DNA of 64,000 nucleotides. It comes from Gordius sp. MW1. Taxonomy: Eukaryota; Nematomorpha; Gordioida; Gordea; Gordiidae. Every line of letters begins with the position of its first letter. Within the stretch, counting starts at the first letter, position 1. The stretch spans positions 14,826,060 to 14,890,059 of the forward strand of contig OZ038529.1 in the NCBI GenBank assembly GCA_964036665.1. The letters run 5' to 3'. A program made the translations under genes and the position numbers. Shown in pieces: positions 36,766-50,100 of this stretch. The notes beneath the pieces are model-generated. The model was not told where the DNA came from, did not search any database, and saw only the letters and a list, made by a program, of their open reading frames with translations.

Positions 36766-37028
36766 TGAGTGCTTAATTTTTCAAAAATGCACTATGCGAT
36801 CATGATTTCAAAGTAATGGTTTTCTGATTCTGATAAATTTCTACTTTTTATCATATGTTTATTTTTTTCGATTGTATGTGAAAGAGCATGAAAAAATATA
36901 TATAAGTAAGCCAATTTGAGAATCCTATTATCCTCGATTGACTTCCGAAAAGAGGTTTTACGCTGCGAGAACTATCATTTTGACAAAAGACAACGTTATT
37001 GTTGCGATTAGTTTGTTGTTTCGCTACG
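36766..37028. repeat. Truncated satellite monomer (263 bp), copy 1
   Basis: About 80 bp is missing between 'tttttatcat' and 'atgtttattttttt' (junction 36854/36855), and 2 bp are lost in 'caacgttattg'. The parent is a 'gaagtaaaaatg' subtype unit. Confidence 0.85.
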
Positions 37029-40000
37029 TGAGTGCTTAATTTTTCAAAAATGCACTATGCGATCATGATTTCAAAGTAATGGTTTTCTGATTCTGATAAA
37101 TTTCTATTTTTTATCATGGAAACCACGTCTGAAAACGACAACTTTCATCGGATGCATACGGTTGAAAGAAAAATATGTGAAAAATTTTGAGGTAAAAATA
37201 TTTATTTTTTTCGATTCTATGTGAAAGAGCATAAAAAAATATGTGAAAGGAAGCCAATTTGAGAATCCTATTATCCTCGATTTACTTCCGAAAAGAGGTT
37301 TTAAGCTGCCAGAACTATTCATTTTGACAAAAGACAACGTTTTATTGTTGCGATTAGTTTGTTGTATCGCAACGTGAGTGCTTAATTTTTCAAAAATGCA
37401 CTATGCGATCATGATTTCAAAGTAATAGTTTTCTGATTCTGATAAATTTTTACTTTTTATCATGGAAGCCACGTCTGAAAACGACAACTTTCATCGGATG
37501 CATACGGTTGAAAGAAAAATATGTGAAAAATGTTGAGGTAAAAATATTTATTTTTTTCGATTCTATGTGAAAGAGCATAAAAAAATATGTGGAAGGAAGC
37601 CAATTTGAGAATCCTATTATCCTCGATTTACTTCCGAAAAGAGGTTTTAAGCTGCCAGAACTATTCATTTTGACAAAAGACAACGTTTTATTGTTGCGAT
37701 TAGTTTGTTGTATCGCAACGTGAGTGCTTAATTTTTCAAAAATGCACTATGCGATCATGATTTCAAAGTAATAGTTTTCTGATTCTGATAAATTTTTACT
37801 TTTTATCATGGAAACCACGTCTGAAAACGACAACTTTCATCGGATGCATACGGTTGAAAGAAAAATATGTGAAAAATTTTGAGGTAAAAATATTTATTTT
37901 TTTCGATTCTATGTGAAAGAGCATAAAAAAATATGTGGAAGGAAGCCAATTTGAGAATCCTATTATCCTCGATTTACTTCTGAAAAGAGGTTTTAAGCTG
38001 CGAGAACTATCATTTTGACAAAAGACAACATTTTATTGTTGCGATTAGTTTGTTGTATCGCAACGTGATGCTTAATTTTTGAAAATGACTCTATGCGATC
38101 ATGATTTCAAAGTAATAGTTTTCAGATTCTGATAAATTTTTACTTGGGATCATAGAAACCACGTCTGAAAACGACAAATTTCATCGGATGAATACGGTTC
38201 AAAGAAAAATATGTGAAAAGTCTTGAGGTAAAAATATTTATTTTTTTCGATTCTATGTGAAAGAGCATGAAAAAATATATAAAAGTAAGCCAATTTGAGA
38301 ATCCTATTATCCTCGATTGATTTCCGCAAAGAGGTTTTAAGCTGCGAGAACTATCATTTTGACAAAAGACAACGTTTTATTGTTGCGATTAGTTTGTTGT
38401 ATCGCAACGTTAATGCTTAATTTTTCAAAAATGCATTATGCGATCATGATTTCAAAGTAATAGTTTTCTGATTCTGATAAATTTTTACTTTTTATCATGG
38501 AAACCACGTCTGAAAACGACACCTTTCATCGGATGCATACGGTTGAAAGAAAAATTTGTGAAAAATTTTGAGGTAAAAATATTTATTTTTTTCGATTCTA
38601 TGTGAAAGAGCATGAAAAAATATATATAAGTAAGCCAATTTGAGAATCCTATTATCCTCGATTTACTTCCGAAAAGAGGTTTTAAGCTGCGAGAACTATC
38701 ATTTTGACAAAAGACAACGTTTTATTGTTGCGATTAGTTTGTTGTATCGCAACGTGAGTGCTGAATTTTTGAAAACTGCTCTATGCGATCATGATTTCAA
38801 AGTAATAGTTTTTTGATTCTGATAAATTTTTACTTGTGATCATAGAAACCACGTCTGAAAACGACAACTTTCATCGGATGTACAATTCAAAGAAAAATAT
38901 GTGAAAAATTTTGAGGTAAAAATATTTATTTTTTTCGATTCTATGTGAAAGAGCATGAAAAAATATGTAAAAATAAGCCAATTTGAGAATCCTATTATCC
39001 TCGATTTACTTCCGAAAAGAGGTTTTAAGCTGCCAGAACTATTCATTTTGACAAAAGACAACGTTTTATTCGATTAGTTTGTTGTATCGCAACGTGAGTG
39101 CTGAATTTTTGAAAACTGCTCTATGCGATTATGATTCAAAGTAATAGTTTTTAGATTCTGATAAATTTTACTTGGGATCATAGAAACCACGTCTGAAAAC
39201 GACAATTTTCATCGGATGAATACGGTTTAAAGAAAAATATGTGAAAAATTTTGAGGTAAAATTATTTATTTTTTTCGATTCTATGTGAAAGAGCATGAAA
39301 AAATATATTAAGTTAATTTGAGAATCCTATTATCCTCGATTGACTTCCGAAAAGAGGTTTTAAGCTGCGAGAACTATCATTTTGACAAAAGACAACGTTT
39401 TATTGTTGCGATTAGTTTGTTGTATCGCAACGTGAATGCTTAATTTTTCAAAAATGCACTATGCGATCATGATTTCAAAGTAATAGTTTTCTGATTCTGA
39501 TAAATTTTTACTTTTTATCATCGAAACCACGTCTGAAAACGACAACTTTCATCGGATGCATACGGTTGAAAGAAAAATATGTGAAAAATTTTGAGGTAAA
39601 AATATTTATTTTTTTCGATTCTATGTGAAAGAGCATGAAAAAATATATTAAGTTAATTTGAGAATCCTATTATCCTCAATTGACTTCCGAAAAGAGGTTT
39701 TAAGCTGCGAGAACTATCATTTTGACAAAAGACAACGTTTTATTGTTGAGATTAGTTTGTTGTATCGCAACGTGATGCTTAATTTTTGAAAATGGCTCTA
39801 TGCGATTATGATTCCAAAGTAATAGTTTTTTGATTCTGATAAATTTTTACTTTTTATCATGGAAACCACGTCTGAAAACGACAACTTTCATCGGATGCAT
39901 ACGGTTGAAAGAAAAATATGTGAAAAATTTTGAAGTAAAAATGTTTATTTTTTTCGATTGTATGTGAAAGAGCATGAAAAAATATATAAAAGTAAGCCAA

Positions 40001-40460
40001 TTTGAGAATCCTATTATCCTCGATTGACTTCCGAAAAGAGGTTTTAAGCTGCGAGAACTATCATTTTGACAAAAGACAACGTTTTATTGTTGCGATTAGT
40101 TTGTTGTATCGCAACGTGATGCTTAATTTTTGAAAATGGCTCTATGCGATCATGATTTCAAAGTAATAGTTTTCAGATTCTGATAAATTTTTACTTGGGA
40201 TCATAGAAACCACGTCTGAAAACGACAACTTTCATCGGATGAATACGGTTCAAAGAAAAATATGTGAAAACTTTTGAGGTAAAAATATTTATTTTTTTCA
40301 ATTCTATGTGAAAGAGCATGAAAAAATATTTAAAAGTAAGCCAATTTGAGAATCCTATTATTCTCGATTGACTTCCGAATAGAGGTTTTAAGCTGCGAGA
40401 ACTATCATTTTGACAAAAGACAACGTTTTATTGTTGCGATTAGTTTGTTGTTTCGCTACG

Positions 40461-40723
40461 TGAGTGCTTAATTTTTCAAAAATGCACTATGCGATCATGA
40501 TTTCAAAGTAATGGTTTTCTGATTCTGATAAATTTCTACTTTTTATCATATGTTTATTTTTTTCGATTGTATGTGAAAGAGCATGAAAAAATATATATAA
40601 GTAAGCCAATTTGAGAATCCTATTATCCTCGATTGACTTCCGAAAAGAGGTTTTAAGCTGCGAGAACTATCATTTTGACAAAAGACAACGTTATTGTTGC
40701 GATTAGTTTGTTGTTTCGCTACG
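40461..40723. repeat. Truncated satellite monomer (263 bp), copy 2
   Basis: It has the same deletion junction (40549/40550) as the copy at 36766, offset 3695 bp, so it arose by duplication and not by a second deletion. Confidence 0.85.
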
Positions 40724-43700
40724 TGAGTGCTTAATTTTTCAAAAATGCACTATGCGATCATGATTTCAAAGTAATGGTTTTCTGATTCTGATAAATTTCT
40801 ATTTTTTATCATGGAAACCACGTCTGAAAACGACAACTTTCATCGGATGCATACGGTTGAAAGAAAAATATGTGAAAAATTTTGAGGTAAAAATATTTAT
40901 TTTTTTCGATTCTATGTGAAAGAGCATAAAAAAATATGTGAAAGGAAGCCAATTTGAGAATCCTATTATCCTCGATTTACTTGCGAAAAGAGGTTTTAAG
41001 CTGCCAGAACTATTCATTTTGACAAAAGACAACGTTTTATTGTTGCGATTAGTTTGTTGTATCGCAACGTGACTGCTTAATTTTTCAAAAATGCACTATG
41101 CGATCATGATTTCAAAGTAATAGTTTTCTGATTCTGATTAATTATTACTTTTTATCATGGAAACCACGTCTGAAAACGACAACTTTCATCGGATGCATAC
41201 GGTTGAAAGAAAAATATGTGAAAAATGTTGAGGTAAAAATATTTATTTTTTTCGATTCTATGTGAAAGAGCATAAAAAAATATGTGGAAGGAAGCCAATT
41301 TGAGAATCCTATTATCCTCGATTTACTTCCGAAAAGAGGTTTTAAGCTGCCAGAACTATTCATTTTGACAAAAAACAACGTTTTATTGTTGAGATTAGTT
41401 TGTTGTATCGCAACGTGAGTGCTTAATTTTTCAAAAATGCACTATGCGATCATGATTTCAAAGTAATAGTTTTCTGATTCTGATAAATTTTTACTTTTTA
41501 TCATGGAAACCACGTCTGAAAACGACAACTTTCATCGGATGCATACGGTTGAAAGAAAAATATGTGAAAAATTTTGAGGTAAAAATATTTATTTTTTTCG
41601 ATTCTATGTGAAAGAGCATAAAAAAATATGTGGAAGGAAGCCAATTTGAGAATCCTATTATCCTCGATTTACTTCCGAAAAGAGGTTTTAAGCTGCGAGA
41701 ACTATCATTTTGACAAAAGACAACATTTTATTGTTGCGATTAGTTTGTTGTATCGCAACGTGATGCTTAATTTTTGAAAATGACTCTATGCGATCATGAT
41801 TTCAAAGTAATAGTTTTCAGATTCTGATAAATTTTTACTTGGGATCATAGAAACCACGTCTGAAAACGACAAATTTCATCGGATGAATACGGTTCAAAGA
41901 AAAATATGTGAAAAGTCTTGAGGTAAAAATATTTATTTTTTTCGATTCTATGTGAAAGAGCATGAAAAAATATATAAAAGTAAGCCAATTTGAGAATCCT
42001 ATTATCCTCGATTGACTTCCGAAAAGAGGTTTTAAGCTGCGAGAACTATCATTTTGACAAAAGACAACGTTTTATTGTTGCGATTAGTTTGTTGTTTCGC
42101 TACGTGAGTGCTTAATTTTTCAAAAATGCACTATGCGATCATGATTTCAAAGTAATAGTTTTCTGATTCTGATAAATTTTTACTTTTTATCATGGAAACC
42201 ACGTCTGAAAACGACACCTTTCATCGGATGCATACGGTTGAAAGAAAAATTTGTGAAAAATTTTGAGGTAAAAATATTTATTTTTTTCGATTCTATGTGA
42301 AAGAGCATGAAAAAATATATATAAGTAAGCCAATTTGAGAATCCTATTATCCTCGATTTACTTCCGAAAAGAGGTTTTAAGCTGCGAGAACTATCATTTT
42401 GACAAAAGACAACGTTTTATTGTTGCGATTAGTTTGTTGTATCGCAACGTGAGTGCTGAATTTTTGAAAACTGCTCTATGCGATCATGATTTCAAAGTAA
42501 TAGTTTTTTGATTCTGATAAATTTTTACTTGGGATCATAGAAACCACGTCTGAAAACGACAACTTTCATCGGATGTACAATTCAAAGAAAAATATGTGAA
42601 AAATTTTGAGGTAAAAATATTTATTTTTTTCGATTCTATGTGAAAGAGCATGAAAAAATATGTAAAAATAAGCCAATTTGAGAATCCTATTATCCTCGAT
42701 TTACTTCCGAAAAGAGGTTTTAAGCTGCCAGAACTATTCATTTTGACAAAAGACAACGTTTTATTCGATTAGTTTGTTGTATCGCAACGTGAGTGCTGAA
42801 TTTTTGAAAACTGCTCTATGCGATTATGATTCAAAGTAATAGTTTTTAGATTCTGATAAATTTTACTTGGGATCATAGAAACCACGTCTGAAAACGACAA
42901 TTTTCATCGGATGAATACGGTTTAAAGAAAAATATATGAAAAATTTTGAGGTATAATTATTTATTTTTTTCGATTCTATGTGAAAGAGCATGAAAAAATA
43001 TATAAAAGTAAGGCAATTTGAGAATCCTATTATCCTCAATTTACTTCCGAAAAGAGGTTTTAAGCTGCGAGAACTATCATTTTGACAAAAGACAACGTTT
43101 TATTCGATTAGTTTGTTGTATCGCAACGTGAGTGCTGAATTTTTGAAAACTGCTCTATGCGATTATGATTTCAAAGTAATATTTTTTAGATTCTGATAAA
43201 TTTTTACTTGGGATCATAGAAACCACGTCTGAAAACGACGACTTTCATCGGATGAATACGGTTCAAAGAAAAATATGTAAAAAATTTTGAGGTAAAAATA
43301 TTTATTTTTTTCAATTCTATGTGAAAGAGCATGAAAAAATATTTAAAAGTAAGCCAATTTGAGAATCCTATTATCCTCGATTGACTTCCGAAAAGAGGTT
43401 TTAAGCTGCGAGAACTATCATTTTGACAAAAGACAACGTTTATTGTTGCGATTAGTTTGTTGTTTCGCTACGTGAGTGCTTAATTTTTCAAAAATGCACT
43501 ATGCGATCATGATTTCAAAGTAATAGTTTTCTGATTCTGATAAATTTTTACTTTTTATCATGGAAACCACGTCTGAAAACGACACCTTTCATCGGATGCA
43601 TACGGTTGAAAGAAAAATTTGTGAAAAATTTTGAGGTAAAAATATTTTTTTTTCGATTCTATGTAAGAGCATGAAAAAATATGTAAAAGTAAGCCAATTT

Positions 43701-44500
43701 GAGAATTTTATTATCCTCGATTTACTTCCGAAAAGAGGTTTTAAGCTGCCAGAACTATTCATTTTGACAAAAGACAACGTTTTATTGTTGCGATTAGTTT
43801 GTTGTATCGCAACGTGAATGCTTTTTTTTCAAAAATGTATTATGCGATCATGATTTCAAAGTAATAGTTTTCTGATTCTGATAAATTTTTACTTTTTATC
43901 ATGGAAACCACGTCTGAAAACGACAACTTTTATCGGATGAATACGGTTCAAAGAAAAATATGTGAAAAATTTTGAGGTGAAAATATTAATTTTTTTCGAT
44001 TCTATTTGAAAGAGCATGAAAAAATATGTAAAAGTAAGCCAATTTGAGAATCCTATTATCCTCGATTTACTTCCGAAAAGAGGTTTTAAGCTGCCAGAAC
44101 TATTCATTTTGACAAAAGACAACGTTTTATTCGATTAGTTTGTTGTATCGCAACGTGAGTGCTGAATTTTTGAAAACTGCTCTATGCGATTAAGATTTCA
44201 AAGTAATAGTTTTTAGATTGTAATAAATTTTTACTTGGGATTATAGAAACCACGTCTGAAAACGACAACTTTCATCGGATGAATACGGTTCAAAGAAAAA
44301 TATGTGAAAAATTTTGAGGTAAAAATATTTATTTTTTTCGATTCTATGTGAAAGAGCATGAAAAAATATATAAGAGTAAGCCAATTTGAGAATCCCTTTA
44401 TCCTCGATTGACTTCCGAAAAGAGGTTTTAAGTTGCGAGAACTATCATTTTGACAAAAGACAACGTTTTATTGTTGCGATTAGTTTGTTCTATCGCAACG

Positions 44501-46568
44501 TGATGCTTAATTTTTGAAAATGACTCTATGCGATCATGATTTCAAAGTAATAGTTTTCAGATTCTGATAAATTTTTACTTGGGATCATAGAAACCACGTC
44601 TGAAAACGACAACTTTCATCGGATGAATACGGTTCAAAGAAAAATATGTGAAAAGTCTTGAGGTAAAAATATTTATTTTTTTCGATTCTATGTGAAAGAG
44701 CATGAAAAAATATATAAAAGTAAGCCAATTTGAGAATCCTATTATCCTCGATTGATTTCCGCAAAGAGGTTTTAAGCTGCGAGAACTATCATTTTGACAA
44801 AAGACAACGTTTTATTGTTGCGATTAGTTTGTTGTATCGCAACGTGAATGCTTAATTTTTCAAAAATGCATTATGCGATCATGATTTCAAAGTAATAGTT
44901 TTCTGATTCTGATAAATTTTTACTTTTTATCATGGAAACCACGTCTGAAAACTACACCTTTCATCGGATGCATACGGTTGAAAGTAAAATTTGTGAAAAA
45001 TTTTGAGGTAAAAATATTTATTTTTTTCGATTCTATGTGAAAGAGCATGAAAAAATATATATAAGTAAGCCAATTTGAGAATCCTATTATCCTCGATTTA
45101 CTTCCGAAAAGAGGTTTTAAGCTGCGAGAACTATCATTTTGACAAAAGACAACGTTTTATTGTTGCGATTAGTTTGTTGTATCGTAACGTGATGCTTAAT
45201 TTTTGAAAATGACTCTATGCGATCATGATTTCAAAGTAATAGTTTTCAGATTCTGATAAATTTTTACTTGGGATCATAGAAACCACGTCTGAAAACGACA
45301 AATTTCATCGGATGAATACGGTTCAAAGAAAAATATGTGAAAAGTCTTGAGGTAAAAATATTTATTTTTTTTGATTCTATGTGAAAGAGCATGAAAAAAT
45401 ATATAAAAGTAAGCCAATTTGAGAATCCTATTATCCTCGATTGATTTCCGCAAAGAGGTTTTAAGCTGCGAGAACTATCATTTTGACAAAAGACAACGTT
45501 TTATTGTTGCGATTAGTTTGTTGTATTGCAACGTGAATGCTTAATTTTTCAAAAATGCATTATGCGATCATGATTTCAAAGTAATAGTTTTCTGATTCTG
45601 ATAAATTTTTACTTTTTATCATGGAAACCACGTCTGAAAACGACACCTTTCATAGGATGCATACGGTTGAAAGAAAAATTTGTGAAAAATTTTGAGGTAA
45701 AAATATTTATTTTTTTCGATTCTATGTGAAAGAGCATGAAAAAATATATATAAGTAAGCCAATTTGAGAATCCTATTATCCTCGATTTACTTCCGAAAAG
45801 AGGTTTTAAGCTGCGAGAACTATCATTTTGACAAAAGACAACGTTTTATTGTTGCGATTAGTTTGTTGTATCGCAACGTGAGTGCTGAATTTTTGAAAAC
45901 TGCTCTATGCGATCATGATTTCAAAGTAATAGTTTTTTGATTCTGATAAATTTTTACTTGGGATCATAGAAACCACGTCTGAAAACGACAAATTTCATCG
46001 GATGAATACGGTTCAAAGAAAAATATGTGAAAAGTCTTGAGGTAAAAATATTTATTTTTTTTGATTCTATGTGAAAGAGCATGAAAAAATATATAAAAGT
46101 AAGCCAATTTGAGAATCCTATTATCCTCGATTGATTTCCGCAAAGAGGTTTTAAGCTGCGAGAACTATCATTTTGACAAAAGACAACGTTTTATTGTTGC
46201 GATTAGTTTGTTGTATTGCAACGTGAATGCTTAATTTTTCAAAAATGCATTATGCGATCATGATTTCAAAGTAATAGTTTTCTGATTCTGATAAATTTTT
46301 ACTTTTTATCATGGAAACCACGTCTGAAAACGACACCTTTCATAGGATGCATACGGTTGAAAGAAAAATTTGTGAAAAATTTTGAGGTAAAAATATTTAT
46401 TTTTTTCGATTCTATGTGAAAGAGCATGAAAAAATATATATAAGTAAGCCAATTTGAGAATCCTATTATCCTCGATTTACTTCCGAAAAGAGGTTTTAAG
46501 CTGCGAGAACTATCATTTTGACAAAAGACAACGTTTTATTGTTGCGATTAGTTTGTTGTATCGCAACG
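44501..46568. repeat. Dimeric higher-order repeat (~689 bp), three copies
   Basis: Two-monomer blocks start at about 44501, 45190 and 45879. Each pairs a 'gaaaagtcttgagg' unit with 'tttccgcaaagagg' and a following 'gacacctttcat' unit. The block at 45879-46568 is absent from the equivalent place in the second 6452-bp copy, so it was added or lost after that duplication. Confidence 0.7.
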
Positions 46569-46912
46569 TGATGCTTAATTTTTGAAAATGGCTCTATGCG
46601 ATCATGATTTCAAAGTAATAGTTTTCAGATTCTGATAAATTTTTACTTGGGATCATAGAAACCACGTCTGAAAACGACAACTTTCATCGGATGAATACGG
46701 TTCAAAGAAAAATATGTGAAAACTTTTGAGGTAAAAATATTTATTTTTTTCAATTCTATGTGAAAGAGCATGAAAAAATATTTAAAAGTAAGCCAATTTG
46801 AGAATCCTATTATTCTCGATTGACTTCCGAATAGAGGTTTTAAGCTGCGAGAACTATCATTTTGACAAAAGACAACGTTTTATTGTTGCGATTAGTTTGT
46901 TGTTTCGCTACG

Positions 46913-47175
46913 TGAGTGCTTAATTTTTCAAAAATGCACTATGCGATCATGATTTCAAAGTAATGGTTTTCTGATTCTGATAAATTTCTACTTTTTATCA
47001 TATGTTTATTTTTTTCGATTGTATGTGAAAGAGCATGAAAAAATATATATAAGTAAGCCAATTTGAGAATCCTATTATCCTCGATTGACTTCCGAAAAGA
47101 GGTTTTAAGCTGCGAGAACTATCATTTTGACAAAAGACAACGTTATTGTTGCGATTAGTTTGTTGTTTCGCTACG
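46913..47175. repeat. Truncated satellite monomer (263 bp), copy 3
   Basis: Same deletion junction (47001/47002), offset 6452 bp from copy 2. Confidence 0.85.
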
Positions 47176-50100
47176 TGAGTGCTTAATTTTTCAAAAATGC
47201 ACTATGCGATCATGATTTCAAAGTAATGGTTTTCTGATTCTGATAAATTTCTATTTTTTATCATGGAAACCACGTCTGAAAACGACAACTTTCATCGGAT
47301 GCATACGGTTGAAAGAAAAATATGTGAAAAATTTTGAGGTAAAAATATTTATTTTTTTCGATTCTATGTGAAAGAGCATAAAAAAATATGTGAAAGGAAG
47401 CCAATTTGAGAATCCTATTATCCTCGATTTACTTGCGAAAAGAGGTTTTAAGCTGCCAGAACTATTCATTTTGACAAAAGACAACGTTTTATTGTTGCGA
47501 TTAGTTTGTTGTATCGCAACGTGACTGCTTAATTTTTCAAAAATGCACTATGCGATCATGATTTCAAAGTAATAGTTTTCTGATTCTGATTAATTATTAC
47601 TTTTTATCATGGAAACCACGTCTGAAAACGACAACTTTCATCGGATGCATACGGTTGAAAGAAAAATATGTGAAAAATGTTGAGGTAAAAATATTTATTT
47701 TTTTCGATTCTATGTGAAAGAGCATAAAAAAATATGTGGAAGGAAGCCAATTTGAGAATCCTATTATCCTCGATTTACTTCCGAAAAGAGGTTTTAAGCT
47801 GCCAGAACTATTCATTTTGACAAAAAACAACGTTTTATTGTTGAGATTAGTTTGTTGTATCGCAACGTGAGTGCTTAATTTTTCAAAAATGCACTATGCG
47901 ATCATGATTTCAAAGTAATAGTTTTCTGATTCTGATAAATTTTTACTTTTTATCATGGAAACCACGTCTGAAAACGACAACTTTCATCGGATGCATACGG
48001 TTGAAAGAAAAATATGTGAAAAATTTTGAGGTAAAAATATTTATTTTTTTCGATTCTATGTGAAAGAGCATAAAAAAATATGTGGAAGGAAGCCAATTTG
48101 AGAATCCTATTATCCTCGATTTACTTCCGAAAAGAGGTTTTAAGCTGCGAGAACTATCATTTTGACAAAAGACAACATTTTATTGTTGCGATTAGTTTGT
48201 TGTATCGCAACGTGATGCTTAATTTTTGAAAATGACTCTATGCGATCATGATTTCAAAGTAATAGTTTTCAGATTCTGATAAATTTTTACTTGGGATCAT
48301 AGAAACCACGTCTGAAAACGACAAATTTCATCGGATGAATACGGTTCAAAGAAAAATATGTGAAAAGTCTTGAGGTAAAAATATTTATTTTTTTCGATTC
48401 TATGTGAAAGAGCATGAAAAAATATATAAAAGTAAGCCAATTTGAGAATCCTATTATCCTCGATTGACTTCCGAAAAGAGGTTTTAAGCTGCGAGAACTA
48501 TCATTTTGACAAAAGACAACGTTTTATTGTTGCGATTAGTTTGTTGTTTCGCTACGTGAGTGCTTAATTTTTCAAAAATGCACTATGCGATCATGATTTC
48601 AAAGTAATAGTTTTCTGATTCTGATAAATTTTTACTTTTTATCATGGAAACCACGTCTGAAAACGACACCTTTCATCGGATGCATACGGTTGAAAGAAAA
48701 ATTTGTGAAAAATTTTGAGGTAAAAATATTTATTTTTTTCGATTCTATGTGAAAGAGCATGAAAAAATATATATAAGTAAGCCAATTTGAGAATCCTATT
48801 ATCCTCGATTTACTTCCGAAAAGAGGTTTTAAGCTGCGAGAACTATCATTTTGACAAAAGACAACGTTTTATTGTTGCGATTAGTTTGTTGTATCGCAAC
48901 GTGAGTGCTGAATTTTTGAAAACTGCTCTATGCGATCATGATTTCAAAGTAATAGTTTTTTGATTCTGATAAATTTTTACTTGGGATCATAGAAACCACG
49001 TCTGAAAACGACAACTTTCATCGGATGTACAATTCAAAGAAAAATATGTGAAAAATTTTGAGGTAAAAATATTTATTTTTTTCGATTCTATGTGAAAGAG
49101 CATGAAAAAATATGTAAAAATAAGCCAATTTGAGAATCCTATTATCCTCGATTTACTTCCGAAAAGAGGTTTTAAGCTGCCAGAACTATTCATTTTGACA
49201 AAAGACAACGTTTTATTCGATTAGTTTGTTGTATCGCAACGTGAGTGCTGAATTTTTGAAAACTGCTCTATGCGATTATGATTCAAAGTAATAGTTTTTA
49301 GATTCTGATAAATTTTACTTGGGATCATAGAAACCACGTCTGAAAACGACAATTTTCATCGGATGAATACGGTTTAAAGAAAAATATATGAAAAATTTTG
49401 AGGTATAATTATTTATTTTTTTCGATTCTATGTGAAAGAGCATGAAAAAATATATAAAAGTAAGGCAATTTGAGAATCCTATTATCCTCAATTTACTTCC
49501 GAAAAGAGGTTTTAAGCTGCGAGAACTATCATTTTGACAAAAGACAACGTTTTATTCGATTAGTTTGTTGTATCGCAACGTGAGTGCTGAATTTTTGAAA
49601 ACTGCTCTATGCGATTATGATTTCAAAGTAATATTTTTTAGATTCTGATAAATTTTTACTTGGGATCATAGAAACCACGTCTGAAAACGACGACTTTCAT
49701 CGGATGAATACGGTTCAAAGAAAAATATGTAAAAAATTTTGAGGTAAAAATATTTATTTTTTTCAATTCTATGTGAAAGAGCATGAAAAAATATTTAAAA
49801 GTAAGCCAATTTGAGAATCCTATTATCCTCGATTGACTTCCGAAAAGAGGTTTTAAGCTGCGAGAACTATCATTTTGACAAAAGACAACGTTTATTGTTG
49901 CGATTAGTTTGTTGTTTCGCTACGTGAGTGCTTAATTTTTCAAAAATGCACTATGCGATCATGATTTCAAAGTAATAGTTTTCTGATTCTGATAAATTTT
50001 TACTTTTTATCATGGAAACCACGTCTGAAAACGACACCTTTCATCGGATGCATACGGTTGAAAGAAAAATTTGTGAAAAATTTTGAGGTAAAAATATTTT

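Larger units (their letters stand above)
35595..42985. repeat. 3695-bp tandem segmental duplication
   Basis: About 35595-39289 and 39290-42985 are adjacent copies, with about eleven monomers including a truncated one. Shared rare marks are the short monomers (36766 and 40461), 'gatgtacaattcaaag' (about 38878 and 42573) and the first 'ttattcgattag' (about 39068 and 42763). Most of the length is near identical, but differences are clustered at 38320-38450 versus 42015-42145. Confidence 0.8.

Noticed and set aside
36841..36900. Possible small insertion or second mobile element at the short monomer
   Set aside because: The sequence on both sides is ordinary satellite; the unit is explained by a simple 80-bp deletion.
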